The notes beneath the pieces are model-generated. The model worked only from the letters and a program-made list of their open reading frames with translations, had not been told where the DNA came from and did no database searches. Positions 1-7,455 of a stretch of DNA of 7,634 nt are shown here, piece by piece. Numbering within the stretch: position 1 is the stretch's first letter; every line of letters starts with the position of its first letter. The stretch comes from Candidatus Latescibacterota bacterium (GTDB taxonomy: Bacteria > Latescibacterota > UBA2968 > UBA8231): the NCBI GenBank assembly GCA_003529325.1, contig DPVW01000425.1, forward strand, positions 7,023 through 14,656, in the 5' to 3' direction. The translations under genes and the position numbers were made by a program.

Positions 1-53
1 AGGCGCTTGAACCACCGATGATTTATGAAAAGCCGTCGAGCGCCGCCGCCGTC

Positions 54-82
54 TTGCAGCCCCCTATAATATTAGGTATATT
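54..82 (+). promoter_or_regulatory. Candidate sigma-70-type promoter upstream of ppdK
   Basis: A TTGCAG hexamer (54-59) is followed, after exactly 17 bases, by TATATT (77-82), which matches the -10 consensus at five of six positions. A perfect TATAAT also lies at 65-70, but it has no recognisable -35 at the right distance. The stretch from about 64 to 106 is strikingly AT-rich against a GC-rich background, as expected of a promoter. Transcription from here would give ppdK a leader of roughly 145 bases. The -35 match is only three of six, so the assignment is a reading of the sequence and not proof. Confidence 0.4.
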
Positions 83-103
83 TTCAGTATTAGGTATATT
101 TTC
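70..103. repeat. Perfect 16-bp direct repeat, 18-bp period
   Basis: The 16-base unit TATTAGGTATATTTTC occurs at 70-85 and again, without mismatch, at 88-103, with two bases between copies. The unit is AT-rich and overlaps the candidate -10 region of the ppdK promoter. Two same-face sites 18 bases apart could be an operator for a dimeric or cooperative regulator, or a small duplication that created a second -10-like element (TATATT at 95-100). No regulator that would bind it is recognisable in the window. Confidence 0.85.
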
Positions 104-235
104 CTTCCTGAGCGGGGCCCATGGACCATGCATGAGCGCCCTTTTTGTTTTCATCTTGAACGCCCCTATGAACATCCTGTCACCCTCGGTCCGAGAGCTT
201 CGGCTGCTGACCCCATCCCTGTGTTGAATCGACGA

Positions 236-2887
236 ATGGCTAAGAAGGCTTCTACGAAAAAATTCATCTATCAGTTTGGCACGGCCCACACAGAGGGAGA
301 CGCCAGTTATCGAGAACTGCTCGGTGGCAAGGGCTCCAACCTTGCGGAAATGTCCAACCTCAAGCTGCCCGTACCAGCCGGCTTTACGATAAGCACCGAG
401 GTCTGCACGTACTACTACAACCATGGCCAGAAATATCCAACAGCGCTCGCCAATCAGGTACGCGTGGCGCTCACCGCAGTGGAAAAGAAGATGGGCGCCA
501 CCTTCGGTGACCCGAAGAACCCGCTGCTGTTGTCGGTTCGCTCCGGCGCCCGCGTGTCCATGCCGGGCATGATGGAGACCGTCCTCAACCTCGGTCTCAA
601 CGACGAGATCACGGAGGGTCTGATCGAGAAGACGGGGGACGCCCGATTCGCCTACGATGTCTATCGCCGTTTCATTCAGATGTATGGCGATGTCGTGATG
701 GGGCTGCGTCCTGAGGGAAAAGAGCATGACCCATTCGAGGTCCTGCTGGAAAAGAAGAAGGCCAAGCGTGGCGTCGAGATCGACAATCAACTCACTGCCG
801 ATGACCTCAAGGAGTTAGTCGGTGAGTTCAAGGCGGTCATCAAGAAGCGCCTGAAGCGCGAATTCCCAGATAACCCGGAGGAGCAGTTGTGGGGTGCCGT
901 GGGCGCCGTCTTCGGCTCCTGGCAGGGAGCGCGCGCCATCCGCTACCGTGAACTCGAAGGCATCCCCCACGGCTGGGGAACGGCGGTCAACGTGCAGTCC
1001 ATGGTCTACGGCAATATGGGCGACGATTGCGCCACCGGTGTCGCCTTTACCCGCGACCCCTCCACTGGCGAAAACAAGCTCTACGGCGAGTTCCTCATCA
1101 ACGCCCAGGGGGAGGATGTCGTCGCCGGCATTCGCACACCCGAGCCGATGATTGAATTGAAGAAGCTGATGCCCAAGGCCTTCAAGGAATTCGAGGCTGT
1201 CTGTGGGCGGCTGGAGAAGCACTATAAGGACATGCAGGATCTCGAGTTCACCATCCAGAACGGCCATCTGTGGATGTTGCAGACTCGTAGTGGTAAGCGC
1301 ACCGCCGCCGCCGCTGTCAAGATCGCCGTGGACATGACGCGTGAGAGACTCATCGGACAAAAAGAAGCCCTGATGCGGGTCAATCCTTCGGATCTCGACC
1401 AGTTGCTGCACCCATCCTTCGACCCAGCAGCCCGCCGGCATGTCATCGGCACGGGTCTGCCCGCCTCCCCCGGTGCTGCCACGGGTCAGGTCGTGTTCCA
1501 TGCCGAGGAGGCCGAAGAGCTGGCTGCCAAAGGCGAAAGAACCATCCTCGTGCGCCTTGAGACATCCCCCGAGGACATTGGCGGCATGCACGCCGCGCAG
1601 GGCATCCTGACCGCACGCGGTGGCATGACATCACACGCCGCCGTCGTCGCCCGTGGCATGGGCAAGTGTTGCGTTGCTGGTTGTGGGGCGCTGGGTATCG
1701 ACTACGGGAAGGACCTGTTCACCGCCGGCGGCAAGACCGTGAAGAAAGGGGACTGGATCTCCATCGACGGTTCTTCTGGCGAGGTCATGCTCGGCCAGGT
1801 TGCCACGACGGAAACCGCTCTGTCGAAGGACTTCGAAGACCTCATGAAGTGGGCGGACCGTGAGCGACGACTGAAGGTGCGCACGAACGCCGACACACCG
1901 CACGATTCAGTTGTGGCGCGAACCTTTGGTGCCGAGGGCATCGGCCTCTGTCGTACGGAGCACATGTTCTTCGAGGGCGACCGTATCGATGCCGTGCGCG
2001 AGATGATTCTCGCTGAGGACGAAGCCGGACGCCGCAAGGCGCTGGCAAAACTGAAGCCGATACAGCGTAAGGACTTCGAGGGCATCTTCAAGGCCATGAA
2101 TGGGCTTCCTGTCACCATCCGCCTTCTCGATCCACCATTGCACGAATTCTTGCCGCATGAGACCGCTCAACAGCGGGAGATGGCCAAGAACATGGGGATC
2201 TCTCTGGCACAGGTGAAGGCAAAGGTCGACTCCCTGCACGAATTCAACCCTATGCTCGGCCATAGAGGTTGTCGTCTCGGTATCACCTACCCGGAAATCT
2301 ACGAGATGCAGGTTGAGGCCATCATCGAGGCCGCCCTCAACTCGAAGAAGCGCAAGATCAAGGCATTGCCTGAAATCATGATCCCGCTGGTGGGCACCGT
2401 CAAGGAGTTGTCTTATCTCAAAGAGATGACGGACCGAGTCGCCGCCCAGGTCATGAAGAAGAAGAAGGCGAAGGTCAACTACATGGTGGGCACCATGATC
2501 GAGATCCCTCGTGCCGCCCTGCTGGCGGACAAGATCGCCAAGGAAGCTGAGTTCTTCAGCTTCGGTACCAACGATCTGACCCAACTGACCTTTGGCTACA
2601 GTCGCGACGACGCTGGCAAGTTCCTTCCGGTGTATGTCGACAGCGGTATCCTGCCTTGTGACCCCTTCCAGTCCCTCGACATCGAGGGCACCGGTCAGCT
2701 ACTCGAGATCGGCACGAAACGGGGTCGCAAGACTCGTAAGACACTGAAGGTCGGCATCTGCGGCGAGCATGGCGGCGACCCCGCGTCGGTGACGTTTTGC
2801 CATAACATCGGACTCGATTACGTTTCCTGTTCACCCTTCCGTGTTCCCATCGCACGCCTGGCAGCGGCTCAGGCGGCCCTGACCTAG
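236..2887 (+). CDS. ppdK: Pyruvate, phosphate dikinase
   Basis: This cytoplasmic enzyme reversibly converts pyruvate, ATP and phosphate to PEP, AMP and pyrophosphate, serving gluconeogenesis or PPi-dependent glycolysis. All three domains are present. The N-terminal ATP-grasp half has [12 protein letters not shown] at residues 28-39, the conserved arginine R102 in SVRSGAR, and QDLEFTI (334-340) with LQTR (348-351). The swivelling phosphohistidine domain has GGMTSHAAV with catalytic His467. The C-terminal PEP/pyruvate barrel has GLCRTEH (570-576), FGTNDLTQ (776-783) and [10 protein letters not shown] with the acid/base Cys842. The last two active-site residues sit 11-12 positions beyond His455 and Cys831 of the Clostridium symbiosum enzyme. 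Length from this ATG is 883 residues, normal for the family. The frame is open upstream to an ATG at 128, but those 36 extra residues do not resemble PPDK, whereas MAKK...FIYQFG is a typical start. No strong Shine-Dalgarno is visible. The gene is intact and lies 9 bases before parA. Confidence 0.97.
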   Translation: MAKKASTKKFIYQFGTAHTEGDASYRELLGGKGSNLAEMSNLKLPVPAGFTISTEVCTYYYNHGQKYPTALANQVRVALTAVEKKMGATFGDPKNPLLLSVRSGARVSMPGMMETVLNLGLNDEITEGLIEKTGDARFAYDVYRRFIQMYGDVVMGLRPEGKEHDPFEVLLEKKKAKRGVEIDNQLTADDLKELVGEFKAVIKKRLKREFPDNPEEQLWGAVGAVFGSWQGARAIRYRELEGIPHGWGTAVNVQSMVYGNMGDDCATGVAFTRDPSTGENKLYGEFLINAQGEDVVAGIRTPEPMIELKKLMPKAFKEFEAVCGRLEKHYKDMQDLEFTIQNGHLWMLQTRSGKRTAAAAVKIAVDMTRERLIGQKEALMRVNPSDLDQLLHPSFDPAARRHVIGTGLPASPGAATGQVVFHAEEAEELAAKGERTILVRLETSPEDIGGMHAAQGILTARGGMTSHAAVVARGMGKCCVAGCGALGIDYGKDLFTAGGKTVKKGDWISIDGSSGEVMLGQVATTETALSKDFEDLMKWADRERRLKVRTNADTPHDSVVARTFGAEGIGLCRTEHMFFEGDRIDAVREMILAEDEAGRRKALAKLKPIQRKDFEGIFKAMNGLPVTIRLLDPPLHEFLPHETAQQREMAKNMGISLAQVKAKVDSLHEFNPMLGHRGCRLGITYPEIYEMQVEAIIEAALNSKKRKIKALPEIMIPLVGTVKELSYLKEMTDRVAAQVMKKKKAKVNYMVGTMIEIPRAALLADKIAKEAEFFSFGTNDLTQLTFGYSRDDAGKFLPVYVDSGILPCDPFQSLDIEGTGQLLEIGTKRGRKTRKTLKVGICGEHGGDPASVTFCHNIGLDYVSCSPFRVPIARLAAAQAALT

Positions 2888-2896
2888 ACAGGTTTG

Positions 2897-3730
2897 ATGA
2901 CTTCGACGACCGAGGCGGCCCCCGCTGCCGCGACAAAATCTCCAACGGAGAAACTTGGCGCCCGCCGGCCGGCGATCATTGCTGTCGCCAATCAGAAAGG
3001 CGGTGTCGGCAAGACGACGACAGCCGTCAATCTGGCGGCCTGCCTCGCCGTCGCCGAAAAACGCACACTGCTGGTGGATATGGATCCTCAGGCCAACGCC
3101 ACCAGCGGCTGCGGCATTGAAGCCGCTGAGGTGGAAAAGGGTAATATCTATCATGCCCTGCTCGGCCATCTGCCGATTCACGACGTCGTTCACCTGACCA
3201 AGATCCCCCACCTGTCCCTGTTGCCGTCACATATCAATCTGACGGGAGCCGAGGTGGAGATGGTGAACATGATCGCCCGTGAACAGAAGCTGTCGAACAT
3301 TCTCGGAGATGTGGGCGAAGAGTATGAATATGTCATCCTGGATTGTCCGCCATCCCTTGGACAATTGACACTGAATTCTCTCACCGCAGCCGATTCCGTC
3401 CTCATCCCGATTCAGTGCGAATATTATGCTCTGGAGGGCTTGGGCAAATTGCTCAACACAATCCGCCTCATCCAGCGACATCTGAACAAGAAACTGCAGA
3501 TCTGCGGCGTGTTACTCACTATGTACGACCGTCGCCTGAACCTGTCCCGCCAGGTTGCCGATGAGGTCCGTTCCTATTTCGGCAACAAAGTGTACAAGAC
3601 GGCGATCGCCCGGAATGTGCGGCTTGCCGAGGCACCTGGACATGGACAACCCATCGTCCTCTACGACATCGTCTCCCCTGGGGCACAGAATTATATGAGC
3701 CTTGCTGGCGAGATCATCAAGCACGGATAG
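2897..3730 (+). CDS. parA: Chromosome-partitioning ATPase ParA (Soj family)
   Basis: This is a Walker-type cytoskeletal ATPase that binds DNA non-specifically as an ATP dimer and is driven by ParB to segregate replicated origins. The deviant Walker A box KGGVGKTT is at residues 34-41, with the signature lysine K34 and the P-loop lysine K39. Walker A' is LLVDMDPQANAT with D61 and D63, and Walker B is VILDCPPSLG with D149. The late AEAPGHGQP motif and a terminal YMSLAGEI helix are also typical of chromosomal Soj proteins. At 277 residues the length is usual, with a roughly 25-residue low-complexity Ala/Thr/Pro N-terminal tail before the fold and no DNA-binding helix-turn-helix of the P1/F plasmid type. 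A TTG at 2894 is an alternative start one codon earlier; ATG 2897 is preferred, with a weak AGG four bases upstream. It begins 9 bases after the ppdK stop and precedes parB by 39 bases. Confidence 0.95.
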   Translation: MTSTTEAAPAAATKSPTEKLGARRPAIIAVANQKGGVGKTTTAVNLAACLAVAEKRTLLVDMDPQANATSGCGIEAAEVEKGNIYHALLGHLPIHDVVHLTKIPHLSLLPSHINLTGAEVEMVNMIAREQKLSNILGDVGEEYEYVILDCPPSLGQLTLNSLTAADSVLIPIQCEYYALEGLGKLLNTIRLIQRHLNKKLQICGVLLTMYDRRLNLSRQVADEVRSYFGNKVYKTAIARNVRLAEAPGHGQPIVLYDIVSPGAQNYMSLAGEIIKHG

Positions 3731-3769
3731 AGATGGACGCATTGACACTCAACCGGACAACCGTGCCTC

Positions 3770-4660
3770 ATGGCTAAACGTGGCCGCGAAGTCCTCGGCA
3801 AGGGCATCCACGCCCTGATCGCAGAATACCCCCAGGGCGTGGAGGAGTCGGGCACACAACTGCTCGAGGTCCCCATCACTGATATCGAGCCCAACCCCTA
3901 TCAACCACGGCGAGAATTCGACGATGAGGCGCTGGCGGAGCTCGAATCTTCGATTCGGGAAAAGGGAATCCTGCAGCCGGTGGTCCTCAACCGTACTGCA
4001 CCCAATGCCTATCACCTTATCGCCGGAGAACGGCGTTGGCGAGCGGCGCAGCGGGCCGGTCTGGAAACGGTACCCGCCGTCGTTCACGAGATCGACTCTC
4101 CTCAGGAGCTGATGGAGTTGGCGCTGATCGAGAACATCCAGCGCGAAGACCTCAATGCCATCGAAGAGGCCGAGGGCTATCAGGCTTTGATAAGTCGCTG
4201 CATGCTGACCCAGGAGGAGATCGCTCAGCGTGTAGGCAAGGAACGATCGACGATCGCCAATGCGGTTCGTCTGCTGAAGCTCCCAAAACAGCTACAGATC
4301 AGTCTCCGGGCAGGTGAATTGCAGATGGGCCATGCCAGGGCCCTGGTCAGCCTCGACGAACAGAGTGCCTTGGAACTTGGCCGGCGCTGTATCAAGGAAC
4401 AGATGACGGTTCGCGAACTCGAGAAGGCCGTGCGCACCCACAGCACGGACGGCAAATCCACCAAAGGGGGCGGCAAGGGCCGTTCCAGCGGCAACGGCGC
4501 CAACCGCAAGGACCCGACACTGACTGCTCTCGAGGACAAACTCCGCCACCGATTTGCGACGGCTGTCGCCATCCATCACGGGGGCAAGAAGGGTCGTATC
4601 GAGATCGAGTATTACGATGATGACGATCTCGAGCGCATCCTCGAGTTGTTGCTGGATTGA
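3770..4660 (+). CDS. parB: Chromosome-partitioning protein ParB (Spo0J family)
   Basis: This is a CTP-dependent DNA clamp that loads at parS sites, spreads along DNA and stimulates ParA. The sequence shows the N-terminal ParA-contact segment LGKGIHALI (9-17). The ParB/Srx N-terminal domain begins near residue 33 with IEPNPYQPRREF (39-50), and the CTP-binding box GERRWRA is at 86-92. ENIQRED is at 121-127, and the helix-turn-helix LTQEEIAQRVGKERSTIAN lies at 146-164. A Gly/Lys/Ser-rich flexible linker spans about 224-248, followed by a C-terminal dimerisation segment ending in an acidic, leucine-rich helix. At 296 residues the length is normal and every key motif is intact. The Shine-Dalgarno is poor, so coupling to parA translation is possible. 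No parS-like 16-base palindrome was found by eye in this window, so its binding sites must lie elsewhere. Confidence 0.95.
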   Translation: MAKRGREVLGKGIHALIAEYPQGVEESGTQLLEVPITDIEPNPYQPRREFDDEALAELESSIREKGILQPVVLNRTAPNAYHLIAGERRWRAAQRAGLETVPAVVHEIDSPQELMELALIENIQREDLNAIEEAEGYQALISRCMLTQEEIAQRVGKERSTIANAVRLLKLPKQLQISLRAGELQMGHARALVSLDEQSALELGRRCIKEQMTVRELEKAVRTHSTDGKSTKGGGKGRSSGNGANRKDPTLTALEDKLRHRFATAVAIHHGGKKGRIEIEYYDDDDLERILELLLD

Positions 4661-4699
4661 TTCCGGATCCCGCAGCCCCCTTCGGGCGTCGGCAGTAAT

Positions 4700-6028
4700 G
4701 TGTCCTGGTCCCCGCAGATAACCCACTCATCTTCACTGCGCTTCTGTCTGAGTTGGGCGGCGACAATAATCGTCGCCGCCAGCGCCTGGACGTCGTGCTC
4801 TCTGGTTCATCAGGACCCGGCCAACCAATCCCCCATCGTCCAGATCCGCGAGGCGGATACCACCGTCGTCGCCCGAGGGGGGAGGGTGGAACTCACCGTC
4901 AGCGCCTCCGACGAGGATGACGACCCACTGCGCTACGAATGGAGTTCCTTCGGCGCAGGCAGTTTCCAAGACTCCCTGGCGAACTCGACTTTTTGGATTG
5001 CGCCGGACCAGATTGCCAGCAGTTCCGAATTCTTCCTGATCACGGTGACCATCATCGACAATCAACCGGATACGGAAGATCCGGTGGAGACCTTCCTCAT
5101 CGAGGTCGTGCAACGTGTGCCGGTCCTTGTCGCCCCAGCCGACACGGTAATTTCCTTCCGCGACCCGGGTATCGTGCTCGAGGCCCGGGCAACCGACGAA
5201 GACAACGATGCGCTGAGCTTTGAGTGGGAAATACTTGAGGGTGGATTGAGTGTCGATCAAGTGGTGCGCGAACAACAGACGCGTGGTGGCGTATCGACAC
5301 TGCGATTGTTGCCTCTGACACCGGGACAGATCCCGTTGGCCGTCATGACGACGGACGGCTCTGACACACTGCGCAGGGAGTTCACCGTCACCATCACTGC
5401 GACTGAGCAACCCGAAGGGGGAATGGTCGCTCTCGAGTTGCCACGGGACGACGGGGTCAGCATCCCCTACGAGATCGACGTGTACGAGTATCCCAATCAA
5501 CTGGGTGTCGATCCACTGATCGTGGATGACTGGTTTGAGGCTTCGGCTCTGTGTCGAGAACAGGGCAAACGGCTCTGTTCAAGTCTGGAGTGGACCTATG
5601 CCTGTCGGGGACCGGAAGCCAACCCCTACTCCTCGGTGGACGATCCGGAATCACTGCCTGAGCAGTACGGACTCAGATTCTGCAATGGCGTTGGGTCCGG
5701 CCTGGCCAGTGAGACACCCGGCTTCGACGAGGTTGTGCCGTCGGGAAGTTTTCCGAACTGCTCATCCTCTACCGGGGTCTACGACATGACGGGAAATGCC
5801 TTCGAATGGCTCAGCGACCTCGATCCCTTCTTCGGTCGCCAGGCAACTGCCAGTCTGAGTGGCACGGCGATTCCGGGCTCGTGTGGGTCGATCGATACGC
5901 GCCAGCCCTCCGTGCCCTTTGCGGACGAGATGGACGATGGCGATCGTGCCGCTGTCGATGCTCTTCTGGTTCAGACCAACTTCCAGGGGTACGCTAGATC
6001 AGAGCGTGGCTTCCGCTGCTGCCGCTGA
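4700..6028 (+). CDS. Secreted lipoprotein: Ig-like repeats plus FGE/SUMF1-like domain
   Basis: This protein is predicted to be exported and lipid-anchored. The first 33 residues look like a signal peptide with a hydrophobic core (about 17-29) ending in WTSC; Cys33 is the likely lipidation site, although W at -3 is a non-standard lipobox. Two Ig/cadherin-like repeats follow, each with an acidic turn: SDEDDDPLRYEW (70-81) and TDEDNDALSFEW (165-176). From about residue 242 a formylglycine-generating-enzyme-like fold follows: YEIDVYEYPN, WFEASALCREQGKRLCSSLEW (around 278-298), ACRGP, YDMTGNAFEW (361-370) and the terminal RGFRCC. All eight cysteines after the anchor are in this domain, suggesting disulfides. 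The paired catalytic cysteines of true sulfatase-maturing FGE are not evident, so a structural or ligand-binding role is more likely than formylglycine formation. The GTG at 4700 is the first possible start after the in-frame parB stop 39 bases earlier. The true function is unknown. Confidence 0.82.
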   Translation: MSWSPQITHSSSLRFCLSWAATIIVAASAWTSCSLVHQDPANQSPIVQIREADTTVVARGGRVELTVSASDEDDDPLRYEWSSFGAGSFQDSLANSTFWIAPDQIASSSEFFLITVTIIDNQPDTEDPVETFLIEVVQRVPVLVAPADTVISFRDPGIVLEARATDEDNDALSFEWEILEGGLSVDQVVREQQTRGGVSTLRLLPLTPGQIPLAVMTTDGSDTLRREFTVTITATEQPEGGMVALELPRDDGVSIPYEIDVYEYPNQLGVDPLIVDDWFEASALCREQGKRLCSSLEWTYACRGPEANPYSSVDDPESLPEQYGLRFCNGVGSGLASETPGFDEVVPSGSFPNCSSSTGVYDMTGNAFEWLSDLDPFFGRQATASLSGTAIPGSCGSIDTRQPSVPFADEMDDGDRAAVDALLVQTNFQGYARSERGFRCCR

Positions 6029-6166
6029 GTGAGCGGCTTCCTCTGTATGCACCGGCAACTCTGATTCCGGCTGCCACACAGGTGTCTTCTCCAGTTCGAA
6101 GGGGTCGTCAATAACAGGCCGGGCACGTGGGCGACGCCGCTGCGCCCGCAGCAGTTCTTCCGCCAT
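5999..6166 (-). CDS. Short downstream frame, separate small gene or frameshifted tail
   Basis: This 55-codon frame starts at an ATG that overlaps the TGA of the upstream minus-strand gene in a TGATG arrangement and ends at a TGA inside the 3' end of the convergent lipoprotein gene. The predicted product is hydrophilic: a basic helix (MAEELLRAQRRRPRARP), then VIDDPFELEKTPVW, then an acidic Ala/Glu-rich tail. I recognise no family. The frame stays open upstream of the ATG for 11 more codons (TASLVGDAAYL), and that stretch reads as a natural continuation of the preceding protein. One base slipped or lost near 6199 would therefore join both frames into a protein of about 133 residues. Either interpretation is possible; the frameshift reading seems somewhat more natural. 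Confidence 0.4.
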   Translation of the reverse strand: MAEELLRAQRRRPRARPVIDDPFELEKTPVWQPESELPVHTEEAAHSAAAAEATL

Positions 6167-6399
6167 CAGATACGCCGCGTCACCGACCAGCGACGCTGTT
6201 CACAGACCTGTACCACCACTCGCTCGGTGACCTCGCGTTCCTGATCCAGCCCGTCGAGTTGGGCGTACATCAGGTCGATCTCGCGATCACGGCGCTTGAG
6301 GGCATCCACCAGCGTTCGGATCTGGAAACTTGTGACATATTTTGCCGTGATGGGCACGGCGAGAAACAAGGCGACGAGAACTACGAACTCGGCGCTCAT
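6166..6399 (-). CDS. Small membrane protein with coiled-coil-like helix
   Basis: The product is a 77-residue protein beginning MSAEFVVLVALFLAVPITAKYV. One transmembrane helix covers roughly residues 4-20. A strongly charged amphipathic segment follows (LVDALKRRDREIDLMYAQLDGLDQEREVTERVVVQV), which looks like a cytoplasmic helix or coiled coil. This single-pass layout resembles small membrane-associated helper proteins, but I do not recognise the family and assign no function. The ATG at 6399 is chosen because the membrane segment follows it directly; a GTG at 6435 in the same frame would add 12 polar residues. The C-terminal end (QRRWSVTRRI) is abrupt and may be out-of-frame sequence after a -1 change near 6199. 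The gene is divergent from larB and convergent with the lipoprotein gene. The plus-strand frame over this region (6127-6651) looks compositionally random. Confidence 0.6.
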   Translation of the reverse strand: MSAEFVVLVALFLAVPITAKYVTSFQIRTLVDALKRRDREIDLMYAQLDGLDQEREVTERVVVQVCEQRRWSVTRRI

Positions 6400-6632
6400 A
6401 CGATCCACACACTTTTCGTCGTCGAGATGACACACTCTCGCCCCACAGTCCCTTGTGGATCGAGGTTGACGGACAGGACAAAGGCAATGCCTGTGCCGAA
6501 ATCCTTCCGTGGACGTAACTACCTGTCGTCATTACACTTTCAGAGAAATTATCGTGCCGTTGTCGGACGCTGGCGGGAAAAGACTGCCATCGTTGAGACG
6601 CCAAGGCCGAACTCTTTTCCGGAGTCAGTCGC
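6400..6632. promoter_or_regulatory. Divergent intergenic region between the small membrane gene and larB
   Basis: This stretch of about 230 bases should carry the outward promoters of the minus-strand small gene and larB. A TTGACG hexamer at 6466-6471 on the plus strand resembles a -35 box, but no good -10 lies 16-18 bases downstream. A short inverted repeat, CCACA (6443-6447) with TGTGG (6454-6458), could be part of an operator. The segment around 6530-6552 is locally AT-richer. None of these signals is strong, and no RNA structure or riboswitch is recognisable. Confidence 0.3.
6621..6624 (+). promoter_or_regulatory. Ribosome binding site of larB
   Basis: GGAG stands eight bases before a GTG at 6633. 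This decides the unusual GTG start for larB, since the protein has the expected N-terminus from that codon and no in-frame ATG occurs nearby. It is the clearest Shine-Dalgarno sequence in the window; the other genes have weak ones. Confidence 0.65.
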
Positions 6633-7409
6633 GTGGATGCCGCCTCGCTGAAATCCCTGCTCGAACAGGTCGCTTCAGGATCGACGACGGCCGACGAGGC
6701 CCTTGGACGTCTGCGCGACCTGCCTTTCGAGGATCTCGGATTCGCCCATATCGATCACCATCGCAGCCTTCGCCGCGGTTATCCCGAGACCATCTTCAGC
6801 CAGGGCAAAACGCCGCAACAGACGGTGGCAATCGCCGAGCGCCTCGTCGATGCCGGCTCGCTGGTGTTGGCGACTCGGGTCGATGATCCGACAGCGGTCG
6901 CCCTGGCGGCACGATTCAGGCAAGTGGACCACGACACCACCGCCAGGACCGTCATCGTCCGCCCAACCGACATGGTGCCGCAACCAGAGACGGGTCTCGT
7001 CCTGGTCCTGTCCGCCGGCACCTCGGATCTGCCCGTCGCCCAGGAGGCGATCGTTACGGCGCGAAGCATGGGAGCCCGTACCGAGGGCATCTTCGATGTC
7101 GGTGTCGCCGGCATTCACCGACTCCTCGCGTATCGTGAACGGCTGCACGAGGCGCGGGTCATCGTCGTCGCCGCCGGCATGGAGGGAGCGTTGGCGAGTG
7201 TCGTCGGTGGTCTCGTCGAGGCTCCCGTCGTTGCCGTGCCGACCTCCGTTGGTTATGGCGCCAGTTTTGGGGGTGTGTCGGCGTTGTTGACGATGCTCAA
7301 TTCCTGCGCCTCCGGCGTCCTTGTCGTCAACATCGACAACGGCTACGGTGCCGGGTATGCCGCGGCTCTGATCAACAACCGAAGCATCGACCCGATGGTC
7401 GAAGACTGA
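6633..7409 (+). CDS. larB: Nickel-pincer cofactor biosynthesis protein LarB
   Basis: LarB carboxylates the pyridinium ring of nicotinic acid adenine dinucleotide and hydrolyses its phosphoanhydride. This yields the dicarboxylated pyridinium mononucleotide and AMP, the first step toward the nickel-pincer nucleotide of lactate racemase and related enzymes. The N-terminal part contains LPFEDLGFAHIDHHRSLRRG (29-48), followed by PETIFSQGKTPQQ. The C-terminal half is related to PurE-type AIR carboxylase and has SAGTSDLPVAQEA (127-139), FDVGVAGIHRLL, AAGMEGALASVVGGL, VPTSVGYGASFGG and MLNSCASG. Cys225 in the last motif probably corresponds to the cysteine that forms a covalent pyridine adduct in the Lactobacillus plantarum enzyme. 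At 258 residues the length is normal and the gene is intact. It starts with GTG behind a good GGAG. No larC, larE or lactate-racemase-like larA is in the window, so pathway completeness cannot be judged. Confidence 0.95.
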   Translation: MDAASLKSLLEQVASGSTTADEALGRLRDLPFEDLGFAHIDHHRSLRRGYPETIFSQGKTPQQTVAIAERLVDAGSLVLATRVDDPTAVALAARFRQVDHDTTARTVIVRPTDMVPQPETGLVLVLSAGTSDLPVAQEAIVTARSMGARTEGIFDVGVAGIHRLLAYRERLHEARVIVVAAGMEGALASVVGGLVEAPVVAVPTSVGYGASFGGVSALLTMLNSCASGVLVVNIDNGYGAGYAAALINNRSIDPMVED

Positions 7410-7455
7410 CCGATGACCCCCGCCTTGCGGATCACCAACCCGCGGGTCGAGCAGC

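Noticed and set aside
18..227. Plus-strand 69-codon frame at the window start
   Set aside because: It spans the promoter-like repeats and the ppdK leader, and its product shows no family features or ribosome site.
23..790. Long minus-strand open frame of 255 codons
   Set aside because: It lies antisense to the unmistakable PPDK N-terminus, has no recognisable motifs, and is His/Arg-rich as expected of antisense frames in GC-rich DNA. The other long minus-strand frames within ppdK (815-1591 and 1907-2584) fail for the same reason.
4671..4693. Possible terminator hairpin after parB
   Set aside because: GCCC...GGGC gives only about four paired bases, with mismatches outward and no following T-run, so it is not a convincing terminator.
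4733..5500. Minus-strand open frame of 255 codons across the lipoprotein gene
   Set aside because: The plus strand encodes a signal peptide, Ig-like repeats and FGE motifs in one continuous frame; the antisense product has no domain pattern.
6121..6132. CACGTG core that might be a parS site
   Set aside because: The six-base palindrome lacks the flanking TGTTTC/GAAACA arms of the parS consensus, and it lies inside the minus-strand small frame.
6127..6651. Plus-strand frame of 174 codons in the region before larB
   Set aside because: It is antisense to the small membrane protein, whose hydrophobic and charged helix pattern is far more protein-like, and it overruns the larB start. Its translation lacks any coherent structure.
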